A stretch of 64,000 nt of DNA, from NCBI GenBank assembly GCA_025331445.1, contig JAIWNE010000132.1:24620-88619 (forward strand), written 5' to 3'. Shown piece by piece: positions 22,201-31,982 of the stretch. A program made the translations under genes and the position numbers. Numbering within the stretch: position 1 is the first letter of the stretch; the number at the start of each line of letters is the position of its first letter. The notes beneath the pieces were generated by a model, which worked only from the letters and a program-made list of their open reading frames with translations, was not told the origin of the DNA and searched no databases. Source of the stretch: Blakeslea trispora. Lineage: Eukaryota; Mucoromycota; Mucoromycetes; Mucorales; Choanephoraceae.

Positions 22201-23317
22201 TCTTTGTTCACACTGGTCCCACGATCCTGACTACCGGCTGCCCTTTTTGTTCCCTAGCCTGAGACCTCCAGCTCTCAACAGCTTGAACAGCAGCCTCTCT
22301 CTGTTCTTTCGTGCTCTGAGCCTACTACCTGACTCTTTGGACTCCGTTGTTGCATCGCCTGCTACTGGACTCCACCTACCGGTCTCATCAGTTGTTACTC
22401 TTGACACTTTACAACACGTGAACCGTTCTCTGCTGTCCCTCCCTATGTCCCATCTTTACGAGCATGATGACTCTTCTGGCTTTCGCCTCCGACCAATAAC
22501 ATCTCGCAGTCATCTGATTAGCTTTCCCAACCTCAGTCGTGAATTTCATCGTCACATCTCTCATGACATGGTGAAATTTCGACTATTCTTCATCCGATTG
22601 TTTATTCCACCACAATATGCGGCTCAAGGTCCTCATGCCTTCCTTCCTGTGCCTAATTATCAGCGGTTTGATTTGCAACCTTTCCTTGTTCCCTGGCAAC
22701 TCCATCTTCCGTCTCATCTTTCTTCTCTTTCCCGATCTCAGTATCGCAGGCTCTGTCTCCCTCCTAATGCCACTCCCTCTTCACCGCTTAAGGGCAGACA
22801 ATGGGCTTCCTTTTGGAATTTTCCTCTGACCCATACAGGCCGCAATGTTTGGTTCCGTCTACTTCATGGAAAAATCCCTACGAGGGCTGTTCTCCACTCT
22901 CAGATGCCTGAATCCTTCCCTTCCTCCGCTTGTCCTCTCTGCCATCTTTCTCTCGAAGATCTCGACCACTTTGCTTTCTCTTGTCCTGGTAAGCTTGTAG
23001 TATGGCAATCAGTATGGAACACCTTCTTCGAGGGTACTGTCGATTTGTCTCACAACACTCTTCCGGTGAAGCAGGCCATCTTCTCACTCGAATTCCCTTC
23101 TCTCAACTCTTCTACGCCTACAGAGCAAAGTTCTGTAATTATAGGCTCCACTATTCAATGCTTATGGCGTGCGTATTGGAGCTTCGTTTTCGATTCTCGA
23201 CCTTTTTCTGAAGCCACGATTCTCAGTCAAACTCGCTTGCTCATTAATTCCTCTATCAAGGAGGACTTAGTTTTACGTGGCGTCCCTCATCGTCCACTTC
23301 CCTTTTTCTCTCTTTAG
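19299..23317 (+). pseudogene. LINE ORF2, endonuclease-reverse transcriptase (two stops, one frameshift)
   Basis: N-terminal APE-type endonuclease: MGTLNCRSLAK (Asn), LLALQETHTGD (Glu), VLGDFNYTYA (Asp/Asn) and EWTDHRLL (His). The reverse transcriptase follows: ISSPGMDGLPYP, LLLDQEKAYDKVHP (motif A), RGLRQGDPLSPVLFNLAF (motif B), LLAYADDIACFL (catalytic YADD). C-terminal zinc motif: CPLCHLSLEDLDHFAFSC. No RNase H is seen. Breaks are TGA at 20238-20240, TAA at 20964-20966 (after LLPKTEDL), and a frameshift between there and 21062, after which the frame is open to 23317. Homology is clear, but the clade is not assigned. As read it cannot encode a functional enzyme. Confidence 0.9.
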
Positions 23318-23609
23318 CGACATCAACAGAGTTATTCTCTACTCTACTTCTACACTCAACTTTATGTATATAGCACCCAAAAAAAAGAAAACGCTCAAAA
23401 ACATTTTAAAATTACAAAAACCAAAAACATAGTTGTGACTTGCTATGCAATCACTTAATAAACCAGAGCCTTAGTGCCCCTATAAAAAAAAATAAAGATC
23501 ATCTTTTCTCTCATTTTAAAATAATTGGGTATGAGTTCTTACTCATAACTGCTTCCTGCAAATTTAAGCGCTAGTACAACAAGCTTGTGAAATAGTTCAA
23601 ACCCGACAC

Positions 23610-23627
23610 TGGTAGCATCTCAGTACG
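23610..23627 (+). promoter_or_regulatory. Primer-binding site of the gypsy element
   Basis: TGGTAGCATCTCAGTACG starts 1 bp after the 5' LTR. TGG complements a tRNA 3' CCA, and TGGTAGC matches the 3' end of yeast-type initiator tRNA-Met (GCTACCA). Only the first seven bases support that tRNA. The leader continues to 23851 without other features. Confidence 0.5.
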
Positions 23628-23851
23628 AAAAGACACCTCAATCAAGATATATTAGGAAAGTTTTTTTTTCTCTTCCTCTACTGTCAACTATTAAGTGTTA
23701 TAGCAGCCGGTGATCATCAGTTGCCTATCGCATTCATCTTTTACTACTTTGACTTATTGATACTTTTCTGACACTTCAAGTGATCACCTTTAACATACTT
23801 CGTGTCACCAAACAAAAAAAAAGTTCTACAACACCTCCGTAACCTTAAGTA

Positions 23852-26800
23852 ATGAGTGACAACAATAGCAATCTCAACGAACAAGCGCAGCAATTTTTGC
23901 AGCTTTGCGCAGCTATTCAATCACAATTTGGCAACATGCCCCAACAAAATCATAATCAACCTCATATACAGCTCCAAAAGCCTGATGTATTCACTGGCGA
24001 AACATGTACTCAAATAGTAGTGGATAGTTGGACCAGAAGCATCGAAAGGCATCAAGCTTTCTACCGATGGGACGATCATCAAACTCTGCTTTTCGCTATT
24101 TCGTTTCTCAAATCTCATGCTGATACGTGGTATCGTACTTTGGAGACAAGCAACAATCCGCCATCGACCTGGTCAGACTTTAAGTCTAAACTGTTAGCTG
24201 CATTTCGTCCAGGCAATGCATATGACATTGCCAGAGACCGTTTGGACCAATTGCGACAAACCACTACCATCCAGCACTATGTCAATGAGTTCCGTACAGT
24301 AAGCCTCCTCGTCCCAGATCTCAAGGACTTGGAAGCATATGATCGTTTTATGCGGGGCATAAAACTTGAAAACGATCAGCTGTTTGCTGAACTTCGGGCG
24401 GTACCAACAGAAGCACGCTCTTTGGAGTTAGCTTATCAAAAGGCATTAGCTTTTGAAGCTTCCCATGTGCGACGAACTGGCCACGGTCAAGTACTTCACC
24501 AGCCTACGTATATACCTCAACATTCTAGTCACGATAGCCATGATGATCCGATGGTCTTGGATGCTATCCAACAGCGTTCTTACCCCAGTAGTCAAAATAA
24601 TTCTCGCTTCAAAAACAATAATGGTGGCCAACGCAATCAACAACCTAACGGTAGCTATTCTAGTAACAGTATTAACAACAGTTATCAACGTTTGCATTGT
24701 GACTTCTGTGGTAAGCGTGGACATAACAAATTTAAGTGTTATCTTCGACGTGCAGCTATACAAGCAATGGACCGTGAGGCCCCTGGTATCCGATCCAATG
24801 GATCTAAAAATAACAGTCCAGCAAACTCTCGTTCTTCTTTGAACCATATGCGTACTCAAGATCAAGCTAATTATCAGAATGATAATAAAGATAGTACTTC
24901 CACACAGTATTCATCTGAGGTCAATAACAATGAAAAAGCACATAATTCTGTGAACCATGATAAGTCCCGTTCTAATATATTGAAAGAACAACCTACTAAG
25001 AAAGACTCTATTGACAGTTTACCGATGGAATTGGTTCCAGTTATAAGTGATACGCCATCTGAGCTACACTACGTTGCTAAACTTAACACTGTTTCAAGTG
25101 CTCTCCCTCTCTACGATGGTATTGCTGGTGAAAATAACATGGTGATCAGTGTTTTAATTGACAGTGGCGCTTCAGACAATTACGTCTCTTCTACGCTTGT
25201 GAATAATATCGCAACCAATCTGACTGATACGGAAGCTCGTGAAGTAGAAACTGCTGATGGTGCACTAACAATTATCAACAAAAAGGCAACTGTAGATGTC
25301 AACTTGGGTGGATATCCTTGTACCGTCAAGGCATTTGTGTTCCCAAGCAAGTTTGATCTCATCTTGGGTAGAAGCTGGTTAAAAGAACACTGTCCATCAC
25401 CAGATTGGTCGAACGATACCTGGTATCTTGGAGATGACTCAACAAAGGTCTGCTTAACTCCCTCTCGCCGTAGTCCTACTATTCATGAAGATACCGAGTC
25501 AAATGGTGACGAACCTAAACTTCAACTTAACTATCTCATATCAAAGAAGCAGGTTGAAAGCTGCCTTCAGGATGGTGCTACTGGCTGCATGCTGTACTTC
25601 AAAGAGAGCACATCCAAACCAACGGAGACTCAAGACGAATGGATTGATAGTCTATTAAAAGAATTTAGCTCAATTTTTTCTGACACACTGCCTGGTTTAC
25701 CTCAAGATAGTGGTTTTCAACATGTGATTCAAACTGAGACAGATGCAAAGCCGGTGAACAGACAACCATTTAAACTGAGCCCAGCAGAGCTGAACGAGTT
25801 GCAAAAACAACTGAAACAGCTACTCTCCCTTGGCCTTATCAGACCTAGTTCGTCCAATTGGGGTGCGCCTGTTTTATTCGTACGAAAGAAGGACGGTACA
25901 CTACGTATGTGTATTGACTATCGAGCGCTGAACAAGCTAACAATTCGTAACTGCAATCCTTTGCCACGAATTGATGAATGCCTGGAACGTTTACATGGAT
26001 CGTCGTGTTTTACTACATTAGACCTAAAATCAGGATACCACCAAATTCGTATCAATGAAGACGATGTTAGTAAAACGGCTTTCAATACCCGATATGAAAA
26101 ATTTGAATGGCTAGTACTTCCTTTTGGACTATGCAACGCACCACCTAGCTTTCAGGCTAAAATGAATGAAATACTTTCCGACTTCATAGACGATTTCGTT
26201 CTTGTATATTTGGATGATATATGCATATTCAGCAAATCAGCCGTGGAACACAGAGAACATGTCCGTCGTGTTTTGACTCGTTTACAAGAACATCACTTGG
26301 TTGTCAATCTGGATAAATGTTCGTTCGCCCAGAATGAATTGGTTTTTCTTGGATTCAAGATCACTGATAAAGGCATCCTCCCGGCACCTAACAAGGTCAA
26401 AGCAATTCAAGATTGGCCTCGACCAGTTATTGTTCAAGAGGTCAGACAGTTTATAGGACTTGCGCAACATTACCGCCGGTTTATCCCTTCTTTCGCTGGT
26501 ATCGCTGCACCCCTTACCAATTTAACTAAAGGTACAGGCTCAAAAAGAAGACCAGTAACATGGTCTGCTGAATGCGAAGAAAGTTTCCAAAAAATCAAGA
26601 CGTTGCTGACCTCTGCTCCCGTGTTATTGTTGCCGGATATGAACAAACCGTATCGTGTGGAAACAGACACCAGTGATTTCGCGTGTGGAGCAGTGCTGCT
26701 ACAACCAGCTGACGGAGCTGATCCCTTCAAGGCATCCTCTTGGCATCCTATAGCTTACGAATCAAAGAAATTGTCTGCAGCTGAACGTAGTTATCCAGCA

Positions 26801-29521
26801 CAGGAACGTGAACTTCTGGGGGTATTGAATGCTCTACGTGTAAGGGGCTGCTTTCTAGACGGTTGTACCGGTGGCTATACGATTCATACTGATCACCATA
26901 GTTTGCAATACTTGCGTTCTCAATCAAAGCCTACTCCCCGACTGGTGCGCTGGCTCTCTGAATTGGAATTTTATTCACCGACAATTGTATACAAGCGTGG
27001 ATCTACCAATATCGTTCCTGATTTGTTGTCCCGCATCGGTGGACCTACCTGTGAACCTGCCACTGAGTCTATGGAGCCACAATACTTGTATGCAAGCGAT
27101 TCTGGCGGCCTTACTCCCGAACTAAAACAAGATTGGCCAATGTTGTACATCAATCAGTATGATAAGCAAGTCAAAAACACAAAGTTGCGATCTTTGCTGG
27201 AGAGGGAGAGGGCCCACTTTGTCGTAGAAGACAACCGTGTGCTGCGTAAGGTCAAGAACAAAGACGGCGAAGTCATGTTAGTACCTTTTGTGCCGTTCAA
27301 TAAACGTGCTGATGTGGTATCTGATTACCATAATGGGTTTGGTCATGCAAGCTACAAGAACATGATGGCTATGATGATCTCACGATTTTGGTGGCCTACA
27401 ATGCGCAAGGACATTCAAGACTGGTTAAAATCATGCCCAAATTGCCAAGTAAATGTCAATGTATCGAAAAAGCACAACGATGTCATGCATCCTATGCCCA
27501 TTGTACAGGCTTTTGAACGTTGGCATCTCGACTTTATCGGTGAACTTCCGATCACAAATAAGGGAAACAGATGGATCGTTACTGCTGTTGATTCGCTAAC
27601 TAATTGGCCTATAGCCAGAGCAATGCCAGTTGCTTCGGCAGAAGCTGTAGCCGACTTTCTATACGAAGAAGTTGTGATGCGGTTTGGTTGTCCCAACGAA
27701 ATATGCACAGACAGAGGGTCCAATTTCACTAGTAACCTGCTCAAAGCATATACTAGACGTATTGGCACAAACCATAAGCTTACTTCCGCTTTCCATCCGA
27801 GAATCAACTCAAAGGTAGAACGCTTCAACGGTATTATTAAGCCAATTTTACGCAAATATGTAAATGGAGCTATCCACCGTTGGGATGACTTCTTAGATTC
27901 AGCTCTCTGGGCATGTAGAATACGTCAACATTCAACAACAGGCTATAGCCCATTTTTCCTGACTTATGGAAGAGAACCTGTGCTGCCCGGGGACACACTA
28001 CGCCCTTATATTGGTGCGGAATCGGCTACTGACCCCAAAACGGTTGCTGATTTCACTTCTCGTGAGCTTGAAGCTCTTGGACAAAGTAGAGCATCTGCTG
28101 AATACCGACTGAAAGCCATGGCCTCTAAGGATAAAGAAAAATGGGATGCTGTAGTACAACAGAAGGGCTTTGAGCCAGGCGATATGGTGCTACTTACCAA
28201 CGAAGGCCGTTATGGATTAGAGCCAACATACCAAGGGCCATACATGGTAGTCTCCTACTATCCAGACTTTGGCACATGCAAACTAGAGACTCTACAAGGT
28301 GAGCCCTATGGATCTTTGGTACACTCAGATCGACTGAAGAAAGCACATGGGGTCAAACCTACAGACGTATGGTACCAACCATCAAGTTCTCTTCGACGGC
28401 CCACTCCATCAACCGATAATATCAGTACCTCTAGCGCGCGACCAATGAATAGGCCTTTGATATCAGCATCAGATGAGATTGTACCAGTACAGCCGAATTT
28501 GATTGATTACACATGTCCAGTTAGTATATCATCACCTGTACCACCCATAGATATTATGGCATCGCCTACTACGAAAGAAGTCAAAACCAACAATACCCAA
28601 GCACAACAGCCATCTGTAGTTGACCTTTCATTGGACAATGACACTATCTCGGACGCAATGTCTACCAATGGTACCGAAGGTCAATCAATAAGAGATAAAT
28701 TTTTTCAAGAAGAACATCAAGCTGAAACCATACAGGCATGCCCGGCTGAAAAGCCTACCGACATGGTTGGTGTTGAAGAACAGTCAAATGTTTGTGACGC
28801 TCAACAGGTGATCGTAGATGATGATGGCCATCAATATCGTATCTTACCATCAGATGATATGTCCGTCGTTGATAATGGTGATGCAAGCTTTCTCACAAGT
28901 GCTAGCACCCATCAAGTTGATGAGTTTGCCGATGCATACCCAGCACCTGACGCCACTCATCAACCAGAACAGCCATTGTCTGCAAGTGAAGCTCAGCAAT
29001 TTTTTGATGCCGCTGAATACCCACCTGACGAAACCAATAATGAACATGACTATATAGATCAGCTATTTGAAGGCGGGCTCGTTGACTCCGTGGAAAAAGT
29101 GGATAATCAATCCAACACTGAACCATTATTGACTGAATTTGAGCCTTCCATCTCTTTGCCTCTCCGTTCATTTGGGTTTAGCTACTCTAAACCAGAACCA
29201 GTTGAACCACCAACTAATCAGTCTCCCGTTTCGCCTCAAACTGATAAATCTGCTGCCAACGTGCAATTTTCTTTTGGTGTTCCAGGTGTAACACATCTCT
29301 CAAGTGGGGGTGATGTCGGGTCTAATAGTAGCAATACGCATAGTGCGATTAACGAAGAAGTTCCCCAGTTCCTTAGAAACTGGAACAAAGCCAAAAAGAA
29401 GGTATTTAAGCCGAAGACAATCAAAAGAAGCATAAAAAAGAGAAAGACGAATTCAGGACCAGAATCCACAAAATCCAGCAGATCAAATAAATATAGATCT
29501 GAGTCCGAAATTGATAAATAA
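23852..29521 (+). CDS. Gypsy gag-pol polyprotein, intact (1889 aa)
   Basis: Single open frame. Gag (about residues 50-170, DTWYRTLETSNNPP and DRLDQLRQT), zinc knuckle CDFCGKRGHNKFKC (about 283), aspartic protease VLIDSGASDNYVS (about 436), RT with VYLDDICIF (about 785), RNase H with ETDTSDFACGAVL (about 937). The integrase has HNGFGHASYK...CPNC (about 1160) and a D, D-35-E core: HLDFIGE, CTDRGSNF, SKVERFNG (about 1225-1321). A GPY/F-like motif GPYMVVSYYP (about 1459) follows. No chromodomain is seen. The last 400 residues are an acidic low-complexity extension. The final 69 codons, with a basic KKVFKPKTIKRSIKKRKT stretch that may be a nuclear signal, are encoded by the 3' LTR. All catalytic residues are present, so this may be an active copy once its 5' LTR is considered. 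Confidence 0.96.
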   Translation: MSDNNSNLNEQAQQFLQLCAAIQSQFGNMPQQNHNQPHIQLQKPDVFTGETCTQIVVDSWTRSIERHQAFYRWDDHQTLLFAISFLKSHADTWYRTLETSNNPPSTWSDFKSKLLAAFRPGNAYDIARDRLDQLRQTTTIQHYVNEFRTVSLLVPDLKDLEAYDRFMRGIKLENDQLFAELRAVPTEARSLELAYQKALAFEASHVRRTGHGQVLHQPTYIPQHSSHDSHDDPMVLDAIQQRSYPSSQNNSRFKNNNGGQRNQQPNGSYSSNSINNSYQRLHCDFCGKRGHNKFKCYLRRAAIQAMDREAPGIRSNGSKNNSPANSRSSLNHMRTQDQANYQNDNKDSTSTQYSSEVNNNEKAHNSVNHDKSRSNILKEQPTKKDSIDSLPMELVPVISDTPSELHYVAKLNTVSSALPLYDGIAGENNMVISVLIDSGASDNYVSSTLVNNIATNLTDTEAREVETADGALTIINKKATVDVNLGGYPCTVKAFVFPSKFDLILGRSWLKEHCPSPDWSNDTWYLGDDSTKVCLTPSRRSPTIHEDTESNGDEPKLQLNYLISKKQVESCLQDGATGCMLYFKESTSKPTETQDEWIDSLLKEFSSIFSDTLPGLPQDSGFQHVIQTETDAKPVNRQPFKLSPAELNELQKQLKQLLSLGLIRPSSSNWGAPVLFVRKKDGTLRMCIDYRALNKLTIRNCNPLPRIDECLERLHGSSCFTTLDLKSGYHQIRINEDDVSKTAFNTRYEKFEWLVLPFGLCNAPPSFQAKMNEILSDFIDDFVLVYLDDICIFSKSAVEHREHVRRVLTRLQEHHLVVNLDKCSFAQNELVFLGFKITDKGILPAPNKVKAIQDWPRPVIVQEVRQFIGLAQHYRRFIPSFAGIAAPLTNLTKGTGSKRRPVTWSAECEESFQKIKTLLTSAPVLLLPDMNKPYRVETDTSDFACGAVLLQPADGADPFKASSWHPIAYESKKLSAAERSYPAQERELLGVLNALRVRGCFLDGCTGGYTIHTDHHSLQYLRSQSKPTPRLVRWLSELEFYSPTIVYKRGSTNIVPDLLSRIGGPTCEPATESMEPQYLYASDSGGLTPELKQDWPMLYINQYDKQVKNTKLRSLLERERAHFVVEDNRVLRKVKNKDGEVMLVPFVPFNKRADVVSDYHNGFGHASYKNMMAMMISRFWWPTMRKDIQDWLKSCPNCQVNVNVSKKHNDVMHPMPIVQAFERWHLDFIGELPITNKGNRWIVTAVDSLTNWPIARAMPVASAEAVADFLYEEVVMRFGCPNEICTDRGSNFTSNLLKAYTRRIGTNHKLTSAFHPRINSKVERFNGIIKPILRKYVNGAIHRWDDFLDSALWACRIRQHSTTGYSPFFLTYGREPVLPGDTLRPYIGAESATDPKTVADFTSRELEALGQSRASAEYRLKAMASKDKEKWDAVVQQKGFEPGDMVLLTNEGRYGLEPTYQGPYMVVSYYPDFGTCKLETLQGEPYGSLVHSDRLKKAHGVKPTDVWYQPSSSLRRPTPSTDNISTSSARPMNRPLISASDEIVPVQPNLIDYTCPVSISSPVPPIDIMASPTTKEVKTNNTQAQQPSVVDLSLDNDTISDAMSTNGTEGQSIRDKFFQEEHQAETIQACPAEKPTDMVGVEEQSNVCDAQQVIVDDDGHQYRILPSDDMSVVDNGDASFLTSASTHQVDEFADAYPAPDATHQPEQPLSASEAQQFFDAAEYPPDETNNEHDYIDQLFEGGLVDSVEKVDNQSNTEPLLTEFEPSISLPLRSFGFSYSKPEPVEPPTNQSPVSPQTDKSAANVQFSFGVPGVTHLSSGGDVGSNSSNTHSAINEEVPQFLRNWNKAKKKVFKPKTIKRSIKKRKTNSGPESTKSSRSNKYRSESEIDK
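29302..29313 (+). promoter_or_regulatory. Polypurine tract of the gypsy element
   Basis: AAGTGGGGGTGA immediately precedes the 3' LTR. It lies inside the gag-pol coding frame (codons for SSGGD), as the gene runs on into the LTR. Confidence 0.7.
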
Positions 29522-29662
29522 GAATTCATGTCAATGCTATTCCAAATAAAGATCATCTTTTCTCTCATTTTAAAATAATTGGGTATAAGTCCTTACTCAT
29601 AACTGCTTCCTGCAAATTTAAGCGCTAGTACAACAAGCTTGTGAAATAGTTCAAGCCCGACA
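29314..29662 (+). repeat. 3' LTR of the gypsy element
   Basis: 349 bp, TGTCGGG...CCCGACA. It contains the last 69 codons and the stop of gag-pol (to 29521), then about 140 bp of noncoding LTR. It differs from the 5' LTR by G/A, T/C and A/G in its last 80 bp. Confidence 0.95.
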
Positions 29663-30357
29663 GGTCTGAAAAGTCAATGGCAGGCTTTTGAGGGTTTTTA
29701 TCGGTTTGATAAATATGGGCGGAATTGAGTATTAAAAGGATTTGACAAAAGCAAGTAACAAGGCCTATACACAGAGAAAAGAGAAGGACAATGTTAATGA
29801 CCTCTGTCAAACCTTTCCTTCCTAGTAGAGTCATACCTTTTCTGGATTTCTAAACTTAAGGTTTCTTTTTCTGACACGAAATAATTCTTCAATACTTCAA
29901 TTCAACCAAACTTCAAGTTACACCCTGATTTTTCGAGTAGGAAAAAGCTCTCGTTTATTATTCAAATTATTGATGTTATTTATACTAAAAGTTGTAAAGA
30001 TAGAATTCCACTTTCAAATGAGATTTAATCAATGTGGATAAAAAAATGGTAAATAAAATAAAAATAAAGAAGAAGTAAATAAAATAAAAGGGATCAATTC
30101 TAAGTAAACAATTTTATGCAAAACATCTTGACTTAAGAAACGTGCATACGATGCGAGGAACAACGGAAAAGGGAAACGAGTCTAGAATCAACATGGAATG
30201 TATTCTGCATATAATAATGGATGGGCGGCTATAGAAAATGATAATCCAAAAACGAAAAAGAGGGTCTGTTCAGGAACAAAAGGGTTCCATTATCTAATAA
30301 TTGTCTACGTCACTTGCAAATGCGGCTCGCAACCACACCGGAATTTTGCCGGACATT
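29663..30357. other. Non-mobile island between the gypsy and CACTA C1
   Basis: About 700 bp with no element signature. A minus-strand frame starting at the Met codon at 29834 encodes a hydrophobic segment (INIVLLFSLCIGLVTCFCQI) and then HIYQTDKNPQKPAIDF. If the gypsy is removed it would continue only a few codons into the left flank (17556-17530) before TAG. It could be a small membrane peptide or an exon, but without homology I do not call a gene. Confidence 0.3.
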
Positions 30358-31970
30358 CACTACAGAAAAAAAAACACAAGTTTAGCGCAGATATAGGGCC
30401 TAAATCTGCGCTAAACTTGTGAAGTTGAATTAGGTGACACACCTAGTATTTAACAAATGTAACTTGTTTAGGCCCTATATCTGCGTTAAACTTGTGTTTT
30501 TTAAGCAGGCGAAAAAAAACACAAGTTTATGGCCTCAACTTGGCATTAAACTTGTATTTCTGATTTATGCCCTAATCCTGCGTCAAACTTGTGTTTTTAA
30601 AGCAGGTGAAAAACACAAGTTTAAGACCTCTTCATTATATATTTCATGGCAATCCTTTGATCCTATTCGCTCTTTTCATCAATACGTGCTCTATACCATT
30701 GGCTTAGAATGACCTTTGGTATTTGCGTTTTAGATTCTTATAGGCTCTTCAGGTTACATTATTACACTCATTTTCAATAATACTGCTTTTTCATTCGATT
30801 ATATTTTAAAGATGTGTTCCTTATTTGGTAAATATTGCTTTTCATAATTGACTAGTGTGTTTTTTTGTTTATATTTGATATTTGGTAACAATAGAATACG
30901 GAAAACGTTTGCTTATCCTTTCGTATCATTGGCTTGCTTGATGTTGGATGTACTAGGTTCCCATACGCAACTTTCCCATGGGTAGTAAAGCGTCTACATA
31001 TTGCACTTACCTTTGCACCTATCATTTGGACCAGTATACGCTGCTCCTTTATTTCAGACGTAAAAAGATAGACGCACTGCGGAAAAAGTAGAGGTAGAGA
31101 GCAAGTAGCTATAGTAATGAGAAAATAAAATTACTTGTTAAAGCTAGTAATTTATAAAAATAATAAAAAACTATACCTTGTCTTTAAATGGTTCAGTACT
31201 TGCAACGAACCTACAAGATAGAATATCTAATAAGCAAGTTTAGTTTAAAACTAGTAACAATATAAGCATATATGGTTATTAACTTACAGAACAACAGTAA
31301 TAGACGTTCTCATTCCTTTGTAGAGATCTTCAAGCCAAGCCAAGTAAGCACCTGAAACTACAAGAAATGTATTAATAAACTGGCACGAACAGAAGTGCTA
31401 CTGCTTACCCTTTAACCCAACATAGCGATAAACAAGACTAGCTTGTTGTTTGATATTACGATACCAGATATACTAGTTGCTATTAATATTATGATTAGTT
31501 TTCTTTTAGTAAAAGAATACTTACTGCGAACCATTAATAAGTGTGGAAAAAGAGAGAAAAAGAGAAAGATAAGAAAACGACGACTTGTTTAAAGAAAAAA
31601 TAAACTATTTTGACCAATCAAATTACTAGAAATAATTTGCTGTGAGCAACTTTTAGCGGTGAGAAATTCAGGCAGTGCTAAAATGCGGAACTTGAATCAC
31701 TTTAAATTTTTTATTTAATTTTTTTTCTCAAAGTCATTGAATGTAGAAATTGAAAAGCTAAAAGATGGTACATGTTGGAAGAAGGGACTTCGCTTTTTTT
31801 AAATGGATGTATTGTAGACAGTTAGAGATATACTTTGTCCAAGTTTCAGCGCATTCTGACCATTTTTGAGCGAGTTAATAATTTACTGCAAAAAGGACCC
31901 CTTTAACAACCCCTTAAACTTGTGTTTTAAAACACAAGTTTAGGGCCTCCAAAGTTAATTTTTTGTAGTG
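30358..31970. mobile_element. Non-autonomous CACTA derivative C1 (1.6 kb)
   Basis: Starts CACTACAG at 30358 and ends TAGTG at 31966-31970. It has no gene. Its left part (30640-30860) is homologous to the left flanks of B (7555-7760) and C2 (32220-32460): shared blocks include GGCAATCCTTTGAT, TTACATTATTACAC and TTTAAAGATGTGT. Its right part (31780-31890, AAGTTTCAGC..ATTCTGACCATTTTTGAG) matches the right end of C2. It is therefore an internally deleted relative of the large elements. Flanks are ATT and AGC, so no matching target duplication remains. Confidence 0.8.
30366..30632. repeat. Subterminal repeats of C1 (AAACTTGTG word)
   Basis: ACACAAGTTTA and TAAACTTGTGTTT alternate at least eight times as inverted pairs, with ATATAGGGCCTAA and TTTAAGCAGGCGAAAA linkers. 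The right end (31910-31945) uses the same word: AAACTTGTGTTTTAAAACAC. The word differs from those of B and C2. Confidence 0.75.
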
Positions 31971-31982
31971 AGCTCACTACAA

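Larger units (their letters stand above)
17802..23489 (+). mobile_element. Non-LTR (LINE) retrotransposon inside the gypsy 5' LTR
   Basis: It is flanked by a 15-bp duplication AAATAAAGATCATCT (17787-17801 and 23490-23504) and ends in a short A-rich tail, the hallmarks of target-primed reverse transcription. It has two ORFs: a CCHC nucleic-acid-binding ORF1 and an endonuclease/RT ORF2. The insertion begins a single base before the ORF1 ATG, so there is no 5' UTR. It is either full-length without a leader or cut there. The coding part is clearly more GC-rich than its surroundings. 3' UTR: 23318-23489. Confidence 0.93.
17557..23608 (+). repeat. 5' LTR of the gypsy element, interrupted by the LINE
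   Basis: Two pieces: 17557-17801 (245 bp, identical by eye to the 3' LTR) and 23505-23608 (104 bp, three transitions). Together they make 349 bp, the exact length of the 3' LTR. The first piece also carries a copy of the last 69 codons of gag-pol, because the gene's stop lies inside the LTR. Confidence 0.95.
17557..29662 (+). mobile_element. Ty3/gypsy LTR retrotransposon, full length, LTR split by a LINE
   Basis: Two 349-bp LTRs begin TGTCGGG and end CCCGACA: 17557-17801 plus 23505-23608 (5') and 29314-29662 (3'). By eye they differ at three positions, all transitions, so the insertion is young. Between them lie a primer-binding site, one long gag-pol frame and a polypurine tract. Removing the LINE and one copy of its duplication leaves about 6.4 kb. 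GGTC precedes the 5' LTR (17553-17556) and follows the 3' LTR (29663-29666), giving a 4-bp duplication. Because the flank also contains GACAGG, the duplication length is ambiguous (4-6 bp). The order RT, RNase H, integrase defines Ty3/gypsy. Confidence 0.96.

Noticed and set aside
24446..24865. Overlapping frames of about 130-140 codons inside gag on both strands
   Set aside because: Shadows of the gypsy gag-pol frame, without independent support.
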